Of a stretch of 64,000 nt of DNA, positions 1 through 8,583 are shown one piece after another. This DNA is from CAZVCG01 sp964626265. Its GTDB lineage: Bacteria > Pseudomonadota > Alphaproteobacteria > UBA9219. The notes below the pieces were generated by a model, which worked only from the letters and a program-made list of their open reading frames with translations, was not told the DNA's origin and made no database searches. Location: the NCBI GenBank assembly GCA_964626265.1, contig CAZVCG010000004.1, positions 1-64,000 of the forward strand. The letters are read 5' to 3'. The position numbers and the translations under genes are program-made. The stretch's first letter is position 1; each line of letters begins with the position of its first letter.

Positions 1-34
1 GCAGTCTGCTTAATCTCAACCGTCTACTGGTGGC

Positions 35-337
35 TTAATTGAGTCTGGACCCTAGATCGTCCCATAAAACTGCCGTGCCAAGCAAAGAATTTATCTTATT
101 TCTCAAGTCGTTGATCGTGAACGGATTTCGAGTACATGCCGTAACATTATATTTCATTGCCGCAACGATCGAATCTTTACGGCTCGATCGGTAATCAAAA
201 GAAACGGCGTTTTTGGAATTGACCTTTCTGAACTCATGCAACAATTCAAGACCGTTTTTGTGTGGCACGTTCCAATCGGATGTGATCAAGCGACACAACA
301 ATAAAAGCGGCCAACGCCAAGTCAAACAAGAGCGCAT
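35..337 (-). pseudogene. CheY-like receiver domain remnant
   Basis: This looks like the C-terminal half of a CheY-type receiver domain. The phospho-acceptor strand is readable (ITSDWNVP, Asp kept), followed by NGLELL and, near the end, NPFTINDL where working receivers have K-P-F, so the conserved lysine is lost. The N-terminal half with the acidic pocket is missing: only 27 bases separate this reading frame from the smpB stop, and its first 16 or so residues do not resemble a receiver. The middle (AVSFDYRSS) also departs from the usual VIMVTA strand. I read it as a decayed, truncated chemotaxis or two-component gene downstream of smpB. A short expressed single-domain protein is possible but unlikely. 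Confidence 0.45.
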
Positions 338-364
338 TGTAACTACTGCGATATGGCATCCCGT

Positions 365-853
365 TTATGCTCTTTCCCGCATAATGCGAGCCTTGTCGCG
401 TTGCCAGTCACGTTGCTTGATCGCTTCGCGCTTGTCGACCTTATGTTTTCCTTTAGCGATCCCGATTTCGACTTTTGCGATTCCCCGTTTGTTGAAAAAT
501 ATGCCAAGCGGAACAAGCGTCACGCCCTCGCGTTTGATCGAACCCAACAACCTGTTCATCTCGCGTTTGTGAAGCAGCAATTGACGTGGACGATGTGTCT
601 CATGTTGCAGGTGAACGCCAGCCATTTTGTATTCAGGGATATAAGCGTTTATCAAATAAAGATTTCCGTCCTTGCCGCCCGCATACGACTCCTGAATGCT
701 GGCTTGTCCCAGACGCAGCGATTTAACTTCGGTTCCAGTGAGTACAATTCCGGCTTCCACGGAATCCGTGATGAAATAATCGAAGCGCGCGCGCCTGTTC
801 ATCGCGACGTAACGCTGCGCTTTTTGGCGTTCTGATGGGGCTTTAGCGTTCAT
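365..853 (-). CDS. smpB: SsrA-binding protein SmpB
   Basis: SmpB binds tmRNA and brings it to stalled ribosomes for trans-translation in the cytoplasm. The protein shows the family core: an N-terminal RRARFDYFITDSVEAGIVLTGTE-type OB-fold strand, EVKSLRLG, SIQESYA, NAYIPEYK and the basic C-terminal tail (KGKHKVDKREAIKQRDWQRD) that enters the mRNA channel. I chose the ATG that gives 162 residues (MNAKAPSERQ), close to the usual 150-160; a TTG 12 codons upstream (end 889) would add an unconserved extension. It is divergent from the lytic transglycosylase gene. In many alphaproteobacteria slt, dapA and smpB run together; dapA is not between them here. The tmRNA gene itself is not seen in the window. 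Confidence 0.95.
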   Translation of the reverse strand: MNAKAPSERQKAQRYVAMNRRARFDYFITDSVEAGIVLTGTEVKSLRLGQASIQESYAGGKDGNLYLINAYIPEYKMAGVHLQHETHRPRQLLLHKREMNRLLGSIKREGVTLVPLGIFFNKRGIAKVEIGIAKGKHKVDKREAIKQRDWQRDKARIMRERA

Positions 854-972
854 TTGGCGAGTACAGCATATTTTTTGGGGAGAGAACAAGCAGGGATGCT
901 ATTAGATACTTGATTTTCCTACACGAAAATTGTTTATTTCGAATCAGATTTCGTCCAAATCACCCTTAGAGT

Positions 973-2943
973 TTGACTTTGACGTTGCGCATAAGGCCCA
1001 TAACGATAGTTTTGGCGGCCACCTTAGCCTTTTTTCAGGCTTCGGGGGCATACGGACGCCAACCGATCGTGCCGAACGTCCGTTCCAACTACCGTGAGGC
1101 GTTCAATGCCATAAATAACGGCCAATATCAGGTCGCGCAAAGCCTTGTTAATCACGGCGCCGACCCTGTGTTGAATAAAGTCCTGAAGGGCTATCTTATG
1201 GCGCTTCCTGGTAATAGCTACAGTTTCGACGATCTCTCCGAATTTATCTCCGATCATCCCGATTGGCCGGGTTTGAGCGGCATTATCATGATTGCCGAGC
1301 AAAAAATACCCCAAGGCGCAGCCGATCAACAAGTTGTCAACTGGTTCACGGCTCACCCGCCACTGACAACGGCGGGATTTTACCGCTATATCGACTCGCT
1401 ATCCGCCCTTGGCCAAGACCAAAAAGCCGTAAGCCTCATCCGTGACAGATGGATTAACAAAGACTTATCGTCTGACGATGTCATCGCTTTTCACGCCAGA
1501 TATGCGCGGGTTCTAACGCCGAAAGACCATAAAGACAGGCTTGACCGTCTGCTGTGGGACAACAACATTTCTGCGGCGCGCGCTTTGTATCCACTCTTGG
1601 ATTCCGGCATACAAGCCGTAGCCGAAGCGCGCATTGCGCTCGCCAATCAGAGCAGCCAGGCAGATACGCTTGTCGATCGCGTTCCTTCGCATCTTCTTAG
1701 CGATCCCGGACTGCTGTACGAACGTTTGCGCTGGCGGCGTAAGAACGACATGGACGACAGCGCTCTTGAAATTCTTAAGCAAGCGCCCACCGATCTAGGA
1801 AACGCCGAGGCATGGTGGAATGAACGCCACATTATGATCCGCCGCATTATGGACAGCCGTAACTTTGCCTTAGCCTATAAGCTTGCGGCGTCGCATGGTA
1901 TGAAATCGGGTTTTGGTTTTATTCAAGCGGAATTTATGGCCGGTTGGCTCGCCTTACGTTTCCTAAACCGACCTGAAATCGCGCAAGAACACTTTAGCAA
2001 TATGCTCCAGATAGCGGCCACGCCAATCTCCCGTGCGCGAGGAGCCTATTGGCTTGGAAGGGCTTATGAAGCGTTGGGCGATAGCCTTTCGGCCCAACAA
2101 GCCTATGAAACCGCAGCTTCACTATATACGACTTTTTACGGCCAATTGGCCATTACGCGCCTTTATGAAGATCCCACCATCAAGGCGCAGCCTGAACCCT
2201 CTATTCCTCCCACCATACGTTCGCGGTTCTTCGCGCGCGATTCCGTACGCGCTGTCGAACGGCTTTATCAAATCGGTCAAACTGACCGAGCGCGCGTTTT
2301 CTTTAAGGCGATTACAAACAATGCTGATAAGCGCGTCGAGTTCGCGTTGCTTATGGAGCTTGCCTACCAATTGCAACGTCCTGACTGGGCTATCAATGCG
2401 GCAAAAGCAGCGGCGCAAAAAAACATGCTGATCGGTGCGGGAGCTTTTCCTGTGTTGTCGACCAAGATACCGACGCCGCCCGACTTGGCTTTTACGCACG
2501 CGCTCATTCGCCAGGAGAGCCTGTTTAATTCGGACGCGACCAGCCCTGCAGGGGCGCGCGGTCTAATGCAGCTCATGCCGCGGACGGCAAAGGACGTCGC
2601 CAAAAAGCTTGACGTACGTTTCAAGGAAACGCGATTGTCTGAACCTGATTATAATCTACGTCTTGGTACGGCTTTTATCACGGAAAAGCTTGGACAATTC
2701 GATGGGTCTTACATTCTCGCGCTAGCCGGATATAACGCTGGTCCGCGTCGGTGCCATGAATGGATAGAAAAATTTGGCGATCCGCGTTCCCCGCAAGTCG
2801 ATCCGATCGACTGGATTGAAATGATCCCGATATATGAAACCCGAAATTATATCCACCGTATCATAGAGAATCTTCAGTTTTACCGTGCGCGGCTCAACGG
2901 CGGACAGGCCCCTCTGCAAATCATGAACGATTTACGTCGTTGA
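973..2943 (+). CDS. slt: Soluble lytic murein transglycosylase (Slt70 type)
   Basis: Periplasmic enzyme that cleaves peptidoglycan glycan strands non-hydrolytically to 1,6-anhydromuramyl products. The start is a TTG that opens directly into a signal peptide (hydrophobic residues about 10-22, ASGAYG at the cleavage region); no ATG fits. The middle (about 60-480) is a superhelical, TPR-like helical region as in Slt70. The C-terminal SLT domain begins near residue 503; ALIRQES carries the catalytic glutamate at residue 515, followed by SPAGARGLMQLMP and LAGYNAGP. At 656 residues it has the family length. Transcribed away from smpB; the next gene on the same strand, a small coiled-coil membrane protein, starts 59 bases later and may be co-transcribed. 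Confidence 0.92.
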   Translation: MTLTLRIRPITIVLAATLAFFQASGAYGRQPIVPNVRSNYREAFNAINNGQYQVAQSLVNHGADPVLNKVLKGYLMALPGNSYSFDDLSEFISDHPDWPGLSGIIMIAEQKIPQGAADQQVVNWFTAHPPLTTAGFYRYIDSLSALGQDQKAVSLIRDRWINKDLSSDDVIAFHARYARVLTPKDHKDRLDRLLWDNNISAARALYPLLDSGIQAVAEARIALANQSSQADTLVDRVPSHLLSDPGLLYERLRWRRKNDMDDSALEILKQAPTDLGNAEAWWNERHIMIRRIMDSRNFALAYKLAASHGMKSGFGFIQAEFMAGWLALRFLNRPEIAQEHFSNMLQIAATPISRARGAYWLGRAYEALGDSLSAQQAYETAASLYTTFYGQLAITRLYEDPTIKAQPEPSIPPTIRSRFFARDSVRAVERLYQIGQTDRARVFFKAITNNADKRVEFALLMELAYQLQRPDWAINAAKAAAQKNMLIGAGAFPVLSTKIPTPPDLAFTHALIRQESLFNSDATSPAGARGLMQLMPRTAKDVAKKLDVRFKETRLSEPDYNLRLGTAFITEKLGQFDGSYILALAGYNAGPRRCHEWIEKFGDPRSPQVDPIDWIEMIPIYETRNYIHRIIENLQFYRARLNGGQAPLQIMNDLRR

Positions 2944-3002
2944 CATTCATTTATTGCCGCCCATTACGGATTTATGCTAAAATGTTCTTTTAGGCGCATC
3001 TT

Positions 3003-3341
3003 ATGGACGCTTGGATATTATTCATAGCCTCGTTTGCAGCATTGGCCGCGACTAGCTTTGTCGTAATGGCGGTTCTATGGTTAAAAAAACTAAGAATAGC
3101 CGTTACCATGGCACTAGGCGAAACTGCGCATCAACATATTCGTAGCGTGCAACGCCTTAATGACAATCTGGCCCAAATTCAGAAACAGCAACGCGCGCTA
3201 GAACTTCATTTGCAAAATCTGGCGAAGGCCTATGCGCGCCTCCAGAAGGATTTTGACGACATTACGAGCCAAACGGACGCTTCTGATATTGAGGAATCAT
3301 CAACAATGCCATCGGCTTCTGGCGACCGCACGGTCCACTGA
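3003..3341 (+). CDS. Small membrane-anchored coiled-coil protein
   Basis: 112 residues, not recognised as a named family. Residues 4-27 form one hydrophobic transmembrane segment (ILFIASFAALAATSFVVMAVLW) followed by lysines, so the rest is probably cytoplasmic. Residues about 40-92 are rich in Leu, Gln, Ala and charged residues with heptad spacing and predict a coiled coil. The tail is polar and acidic (SDIEESSTM). The layout resembles small membrane scaffolds but gives no activity. It follows the lytic transglycosylase by 59 bases and converges on a lipoprotein gene with a 9-base gap. Real gene likely because of the ATG, the clean domain layout and fit to the gap; function unknown. Confidence 0.65.
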   Translation: MDAWILFIASFAALAATSFVVMAVLWLKKLRIAVTMALGETAHQHIRSVQRLNDNLAQIQKQQRALELHLQNLAKAYARLQKDFDDITSQTDASDIEESSTMPSASGDRTVH

Positions 3342-3350
3342 AGTTACTTT

Positions 3351-3875
3351 TTATGGCGCGGTCTTCTCTCTCGCCTTGCGGAATTCCCTGAGTTGATCTT
3401 CCGTCAATTGAAACCCCATAAGTACCTGATAGAGCGAGCCATCGGCATCTTTCTCAAGCGGAATGAAGACTCGTAGTTGCTCCGTTTTCTCAACTACGCC
3501 GGCGCCGCCAAAAGCGATCTCGGCAGTCATCATCTCCTTCGACATTATAGTTTTTTCCGGGTCAAGCACGGAAATAAAGAACGGAAAACTTGCTCGGTCG
3601 CCGCCAAGGCGCGGGCCTTTGCCACCGAGAATTAGAAGGTCGAACTCAACTTCAACCCCTTCATCCGTATAATCGCAACGGCCTTTTACGTTTTTCATCA
3701 TGGCCGTGGCTACAAGCGTTTTATCGTCTATAGTGTCGTTGCCGTAATCCCTTGCCAGCTCAAGATCGCGAATGATGGCTGTCTGCGGACATAAATGTTG
3801 GGGCTTCTTGGAATCAGAGGAACATGCCGTCACCGCCACAACCCCCATTAACGTCAGGATCAGACTTTTATTCAT
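3351..3875 (-). CDS. Predicted outer- or inner-membrane lipoprotein, function unknown
   Basis: 174-residue secreted protein with a lipoprotein signal peptide: MNKSLILTLMGVVAV followed by the lipobox VTAC with the lipid-acceptor cysteine at residue 18, then SSDSKK. The mature part has two further cysteines (about residues 29 and 67) and a beta-rich domain with repeated FDLLILGGKGPR and FPFFISVLDP strands, then a polar helix at the C-terminus. I know similar uncharacterised alphaproteobacterial lipoproteins but no function. Its ATG lies two bases after the argD stop (TAA-GC-ATG), so the two are translationally coupled in one operon; this coupling gives no clear functional clue. Confidence 0.75.
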   Translation of the reverse strand: MNKSLILTLMGVVAVTACSSDSKKPQHLCPQTAIIRDLELARDYGNDTIDDKTLVATAMMKNVKGRCDYTDEGVEVEFDLLILGGKGPRLGGDRASFPFFISVLDPEKTIMSKEMMTAEIAFGGAGVVEKTEQLRVFIPLEKDADGSLYQVLMGFQLTEDQLREFRKAREKTAP

Positions 3876-3877
3876 GC

Positions 3878-5077
3878 TTAGGCTCCCTGCATTTGTAAGG
3901 CTACGCGTTCAAGAATAGTGGCGGCAGAATCTATATGTTCTTGATTAATAATCAGCGGCGGCAAGAAGCGCAGTACATTATCGCCAGCCACAACCGTCAA
4001 TAGTTTTTCGTGCCGCAAAGCGGCCGAAATATCCTTATTAGGCGGAACACATTTTAGCCCTTGCATTAACCCCATCCCACGGCGTTCCGTAAAAACCTTG
4101 GGGAAACGCGCGACGAGATCGTCAAGTTTACGCGTCAAGTATTCGCCCTTGCTTTGAACGTCTTCCAGAAACCCTCTTTCCGTCATAATTTCCAGAACCG
4201 CAAGCCCTACAGAAGACGCTAGGGGATTACCGCCAAACGTAGAACCATGTGTGCCTGCCGTCATGCCCTGCGCTGCATTCGACGTAGCTAGGCAGGCACC
4301 TATAGGAAAGCCGTTGCCCAAAGCCTTTGCGATGCACATCACATCTGGATTCACGCCCGACCATTCATAAGCGAACATCTTTCCTGTGCGGCCTACTCCG
4401 CATTGAATTTCATCATAATAAAGCAACAAGCCCTTTTCGTCGCATAACGCGCGTAAATTCCTCAAAAACTCCGCCGAAGCTACTTTGATGCCTCCCTCGC
4501 CCATGATCGGCTCTATGCAAATCGCAGCCGTTTCTTCCGTTATTGCGGCCTTCACGGCATCGAAATCGCCCCAAGGTACGAGATCAAAACCCTCGAGCAT
4601 CGGGCCGAAGCCCTTGATCATTTTTTCGGCCTTGGATGCGGCTATTGCAGATAGCGACCGCCCATGAAAACAGCCTTCAAACGTTATGACTCGATAACGT
4701 TCGGGCTTGCCGATGGCGCTGAAATACTTGCGAATGACTTTGTTGCCGCAATCCCAAGCCTCAACGCCGGAGTTCTGGAAGAATACGGTATCGGCGAAGC
4801 TTAGCTCTACGAGACGTTTGGCCAAAGCCTCTGCCGTATGCGTGTGATAAAGGTTGGAAACCGTCCACAGCTTACGAGCTTGTTCTTCTATGATCCAAGC
4901 CAGGCGTGGGTTAGCGTGTCCCAAGGAAGTAACGGCGATGCCGCCCACGAAGTCCAGATAGCGTTCACCCTTATCGTCGAAGAGCCATGGCCCCTCGCCT
5001 CGCTCAAAATAAATATCTGCACGTTCATAAACCGGCATGAGGACGGGGAAAGACTTTTCCGATGATTTTTCTGTCAT
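3878..5077 (-). CDS. argD: Acetylornithine aminotransferase (class III, PLP)
   Basis: Pyridoxal-phosphate enzyme of arginine synthesis, interconverting N-acetylornithine and N-acetylglutamate semialdehyde; the same fold can serve as succinyldiaminopimelate transaminase in lysine synthesis. The class III signature is complete: NSGVEA, FHGRSLSA, YYDEIQCGVGRTG (PLP-contacting Asp) and AKALGNG with the Schiff-base lysine at residue 251, then THGSTFGGNPLA. The ATG giving 399 residues (MTEKSSEKSF) matches the family; a TTG 11 codons upstream is less likely. Alphaproteobacteria often place argF and hslO after argD; here the next gene is an unrelated lipoprotein. Confidence 0.9.
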   Translation of the reverse strand: MTEKSSEKSFPVLMPVYERADIYFERGEGPWLFDDKGERYLDFVGGIAVTSLGHANPRLAWIIEEQARKLWTVSNLYHTHTAEALAKRLVELSFADTVFFQNSGVEAWDCGNKVIRKYFSAIGKPERYRVITFEGCFHGRSLSAIAASKAEKMIKGFGPMLEGFDLVPWGDFDAVKAAITEETAAICIEPIMGEGGIKVASAEFLRNLRALCDEKGLLLYYDEIQCGVGRTGKMFAYEWSGVNPDVMCIAKALGNGFPIGACLATSNAAQGMTAGTHGSTFGGNPLASSVGLAVLEIMTERGFLEDVQSKGEYLTRKLDDLVARFPKVFTERRGMGLMQGLKCVPPNKDISAALRHEKLLTVVAGDNVLRFLPPLIINQEHIDSAATILERVALQMQGA

Positions 5078-5155
5078 GTCACATACGTAATATTTGGCGT
5101 TACGTTCCAATGCGCCAATAATGCGCAGCTAATGCCACGCAGGCCAACTAAGTGT

Positions 5156-6475
5156 TTATGATTGCTTGGTCGCCATAAGCCAGTCAAGCTTATTGGGGCG
5201 GTTTTCAATGTAATTCGACAGCGCAATAAGCACGCGGCGGTCGTAAGCATGATCGGCCTCTGCCATCATGCACTGCAAAGCATCCTTGAAAGATAGCCCG
5301 TCACGATGCGCTCGGGGGCTTACGAACGCTACAAAAGCGTTAGCCACGGACACGATGCGCGCCGTGACAAAGATATCGTCGCCTTTCAAGCCTTCCGGCT
5401 CGCCTGTCCCATCAAAACGCTCCAAGACCTGACGCAAAGTCGGGACAACCGGCCCTTCAAACCCGATAATCGACAAGATATCAGCCGATATAAGGATGCT
5501 ATCGCGCACGCGCTGCAACTCTTCAGGCGTTAGGGGCGTGGTTTTGGTGAGAATATGTCTAGATACCAATACCTTGCCAAAATTCATTAGCGATCCGGCA
5601 ATTTCTGCGGTTTCCACCAAACGCGGCTCCAATCCCATTTCTTCGGCTATGGCATGGGCCAACTGTCCGACGCGCGCCGAGTGGCCCGCAGCATACGGAT
5701 CGCGACGATCAACGACGGCGACCAACGTATCAATGACCTGGCGAAACATGCGTTCACGCCGCTCGCGTTCAATGATTAGACTTGTCAAGTCTTCTTCGCT
5801 AACGATCACCCCGCCTTTAAGCTCGCCGAAAGGACGTATAGCTTCATAGCGAGACTGGATGAATCTCGTTTGTCCGATTGGATCTATAATTCGATCGATC
5901 AACAATATTGGCTCAGCGGAAGCGCGCGCCTCGGCCAGCCGGACCTCCATCTGGCGCGCCTTCTCGTTTCCAAGGACGCGCGACAAAGTCTTGCCGACAA
6001 TCTCCATGACCGTCATGCCTAAATTCTCGGCGGCAGGCTGATTGACGAACCAGTAACGATTTTGTTGATCAAAGATAGAAATGGCCCCCGTACGATGATC
6101 GGCGACCAATCGCAACAAATCTTCCCTGTAATTAAGGCGAGTCTGAAGCTTGTTCAGCCTCTCCATATAGCTCATCACGAGCCTCACGCGATCAAAATAG
6201 CGCGCGCCTGCGCCTATCAGCACGCCCAAAAGCAGCAAGGGAATTACAAGCAGGTCGACGGCAAGAAAGAAATGCGTGGCCGCATCGGGCGAGTCTTTGC
6301 CGAACGTCAAAACAAGCTGATTAAGGCCAAAAATAGCAATCACAAATAAAGCCACAGCTATCGCAATAATCGTGATTTTCACCCAGAACGGACTTAAACC
6401 CGTCGAGAGCTGGTTGCTCTTTTCGAGACTATGATTTGCTTCATCTTCGAGTTTACGGAGAGTGGCTAATTTCAT
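5156..6475 (-). CDS. Membrane PAS/HD-GYP-like protein with degenerate active site
   Basis: Two transmembrane segments (about 33-53 and 67-90) are followed by a short coiled region, a PAS domain (about 115-215, with FDQQNRYWFVNQPAAENLG) and an HD-GYP-type domain (about 245-425). HD-GYP proteins hydrolyse cyclic di-GMP, but the metal ligands are largely gone here: the LHDIGK position reads LMNFGK, the HHE pair reads VLERFDGTG, GYP reads GEP and VAD reads VAN. Only the first histidine (AAGHSARV) and general fold motifs remain. I infer a signalling or scaffold protein without phosphodiesterase activity. It is divergent from a degenerate EAL-type protein, sharing a 242-base intergenic region that contains a 12-bp palindrome. 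Confidence 0.8.
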   Translation of the reverse strand: MKLATLRKLEDEANHSLEKSNQLSTGLSPFWVKITIIAIAVALFVIAIFGLNQLVLTFGKDSPDAATHFFLAVDLLVIPLLLLGVLIGAGARYFDRVRLVMSYMERLNKLQTRLNYREDLLRLVADHRTGAISIFDQQNRYWFVNQPAAENLGMTVMEIVGKTLSRVLGNEKARQMEVRLAEARASAEPILLIDRIIDPIGQTRFIQSRYEAIRPFGELKGGVIVSEEDLTSLIIERERRERMFRQVIDTLVAVVDRRDPYAAGHSARVGQLAHAIAEEMGLEPRLVETAEIAGSLMNFGKVLVSRHILTKTTPLTPEELQRVRDSILISADILSIIGFEGPVVPTLRQVLERFDGTGEPEGLKGDDIFVTARIVSVANAFVAFVSPRAHRDGLSFKDALQCMMAEADHAYDRRVLIALSNYIENRPNKLDWLMATKQS

Positions 6476-6550
6476 CGGATACTAATTAAAGGAGGAGGTT
6501 TTTGTACTCGAAGGAAGTACTTTATAGTCGAATTCTCAATCACTAGTTAA

Positions 6551-6562
6551 CGGAACGTTCCG
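6551..6562. promoter_or_regulatory. Perfect palindrome between divergent signalling genes
   Basis: The bases CGGAACGTTCCG are a perfect 12-bp palindrome in the intergenic region between the PAS/HD-GYP-like and EAL-like genes. It could be an operator serving one or both promoters, but I recognise no regulator for it and it is only a single site. Confidence 0.3.
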
Positions 6563-6717
6563 CTCTGGCCTCATAGGGGTCATGATTCAGAAGGCGGATC
6601 AATGTCAAAAAACCGTTACAGTAAAAAAAGAAAAAATATAACTCTTTTAAACGGTTACCATTAATTAACCATAACGTGGTGAATCTCGTTAAGATTTTGA
6701 TAACAACTCATAGCTGT

Positions 6718-7947
6718 ATGCTTGATCCCTACCGCCCCAAAGCCCCGTCGCAGGAAATCGCCTTGCTGGACACTGTCCGGCGGCTGGGCAAAAGCCGTGC
6801 AAATCGAATCGGCGTCTGCATTCATCTATCTAATCTGACCCCCAACAACAAACGCGAACATTACATTCGCATCGCCACTGAAATATTCATTCACAGTGTC
6901 AGCGCTTTCGAAGGACAGTTTTTTCGCCTGCATAACGACGATCTCGTCTTTCTGGCAAAGGGTATATCCTTCGAACGCCTAGACAACGCCGTCAATCGCA
7001 TCCGCGTCTTGTTCATCGAAGATCCCTTGACCCAGTATGAATCCTCAGCCGAAGGCGCAAAGAGATTTTGCACCTGGTACGATTTTGAGCACGATTACGA
7101 GCCTCTTCTTGAAAAGGCCTACAGTCTGCTGAATCTGGCGGAAGAATACGTCCGCAAGCAAGAACTGGATACGCCGATCGATTCAGATTTGCTTGTCGCG
7201 CCGATACGGCTAGAGATGCTGTTTAGACTAGAGCAAGCGCTCGAAAGGATCGACATCACTAACATCGTGCGCCGTCAAACGGTGTGCAGCGTCATTGACG
7301 GTCTATCGCCCGAGCCCCTATTCGATGAAATGTTCGTTTCCATAGAGGATTTGCAAACTATAACGACGCCCGGTTTCAATTTATGTTCAAATAAGTGGTT
7401 GTTCCAATATCTGACCTCCGCTCTCGACAAGCGAGTGATGGCGATGCTGATCAGGGACGGAATCCAGACCGAGAGACCCTTCAGCCTCAATCTTAACGTG
7501 GATACCGTTCTGTCGCCGGACTTTGGACGTTTCGAATCAGTCATCACGCCGCAGTTACGTGGACGCCTCGTCATCGAAATGAACAAAATCGACGTGTTTG
7601 CGGACATGGGCGCATTTCTTTTCGCGCGCGATTATCTGCACGATAAAGGCTTCCGCATATGCCTTGACGGCCTGACGCATCACACTTTGCCCTATTACGA
7701 CCGCGAGCGCCTCGGCTTTGACCTTATCAAAATCTACTGGACGCCCGGCAGCATCGACGAAATGAAGCAAGAAATGATGCCAACCGTCCGCAACATCGTC
7801 ATGGAAGCCGGACAATCCCGCACGATTTTATGCCGTTGCGACAGCGAGCAAGCCATCAAGATCGGGCAAAGCCTCGGCATCGTGATGTTTCAGGGACGCC
7901 ATGTGGAAGGGTTGCTCAACATAAACAAAAGACTATTGCTAAACTGA
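6718..7947 (+). CDS. EAL-type protein, probably catalytically inactive
   Basis: 409 residues from the ATG at MLDPYRPKAP; tandem GTG codons 14 codons upstream are alternative starts. The C-terminal half (about 180-409) follows the EAL fold: FSLNLNVDTVLSPDF matches the NLS region, LVIEMNK the E-x-T-E strand, FRICLDGL the DDFG strand, DLIKIYW the D-x-IK strand and MFQGRHVEGL the QGY strand. The EAL motif itself, one Asp of DDFG and the A-E-G-V-E glutamate are absent, so cyclic di-GMP hydrolysis is not expected. The N-terminal half (about 25-130) may be a degenerate GGDEF-like domain (FFRLHNDDLVFLA). I infer a binding or protein-interaction role, perhaps with its divergent partner. It ends 3 bases from the convergent rhodanese gene. 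Confidence 0.7.
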   Translation: MLDPYRPKAPSQEIALLDTVRRLGKSRANRIGVCIHLSNLTPNNKREHYIRIATEIFIHSVSAFEGQFFRLHNDDLVFLAKGISFERLDNAVNRIRVLFIEDPLTQYESSAEGAKRFCTWYDFEHDYEPLLEKAYSLLNLAEEYVRKQELDTPIDSDLLVAPIRLEMLFRLEQALERIDITNIVRRQTVCSVIDGLSPEPLFDEMFVSIEDLQTITTPGFNLCSNKWLFQYLTSALDKRVMAMLIRDGIQTERPFSLNLNVDTVLSPDFGRFESVITPQLRGRLVIEMNKIDVFADMGAFLFARDYLHDKGFRICLDGLTHHTLPYYDRERLGFDLIKIYWTPGSIDEMKQEMMPTVRNIVMEAGQSRTILCRCDSEQAIKIGQSLGIVMFQGRHVEGLLNINKRLLLN

Positions 7948-7950
7948 CGC

Positions 7951-8502
7951 TCAATCGCACGAGCAAGGCGGCGCTTTTTCCGCAAAAACACGTTTCAGGA
8001 GTATCATCATTGGGCATTGTCCCATAAAGCCACGAATAGTAAGCCCAAGACCCATTATGCCGCCAAGCGCGTAATAAGACGTATTGTCATAATGCGATCC
8101 CAAATATACTCCCAAAGACAGAACAAGCGGCGCAAACGCAAACGAAAACATGCAATAAGTTCGTTCGAAGCCGCCATCCCCTTCGGTTTCCGCACCTAGT
8201 TTTGCACATAAGATCAACCCACCCTCAACAACAATGACTTTAGTGTAACCGCACTGTTCCAATATAGACGCGGCGGTTCGCGATCGAGCGCCGGAACGGC
8301 ACATGATATAAACTGGACGATCCTTGTCCGGCATCAATCGCTTCAGCGAGCAACAGTTCATTTGGTCCAGTGGAATATGAACGTTTTCCGTTTTCAGACG
8401 GGCTTTCTGGAATTCCTCCGATGTGCGAACGTCAAGAATATACTTCTCGCCGTCTTGACCTGGTATTTTCAAAAAAACGTCAGCATTCATAATTTCTGTC
8501 AT
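7951..8502 (-). CDS. Rhodanese-DUF2892 fusion, sulfur transfer membrane protein
   Basis: N-terminal rhodanese domain (residues about 5-105) with the active-site loop CRSGARS, catalytic cysteine at residue 68, able to carry a persulfide. The C-terminal part (about 115-183) has two membrane segments (FSFAFAPLVLSLGVYLGS and YYALGGIMGLGLTIRGFMG) followed by QCPMMILLKRVF, the DUF2892 pattern. The arrangement equals that of YgaP-type proteins. Start ATG has a good GGAGG six bases upstream. It faces a BigR/SqrR-like repressor gene across 81 bases, a setting typical of sulfide or persulfide detoxification regulons, so repression by that neighbour is likely. Confidence 0.85.
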   Translation of the reverse strand: MTEIMNADVFLKIPGQDGEKYILDVRTSEEFQKARLKTENVHIPLDQMNCCSLKRLMPDKDRPVYIMCRSGARSRTAASILEQCGYTKVIVVEGGLILCAKLGAETEGDGGFERTYCMFSFAFAPLVLSLGVYLGSHYDNTSYYALGGIMGLGLTIRGFMGQCPMMILLKRVFAEKAPPCSCD

Positions 8503-8548
8503 GACTTGCCTCCGACATATTATGTGCTATAGTGCGATGACACAGTAG

Positions 8549-8568
8549 ATATTAGTTTTTTTTAATAT
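8549..8568. promoter_or_regulatory. Candidate operator for the ArsR-family repressor (copy 1)
   Basis: Inverted repeat ATATTA-N8-TAATAT in the 81 bases between the rhodanese and ArsR genes. Written as ATATTAG-N9-ATAT it occurs with identical spacing upstream of the second ArsR gene near 63.86 kb. Position and repetition suggest the binding site of these repressors; inference only. Confidence 0.5.
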
Positions 8569-8583
8569 GCTAGGTTATTCCAG

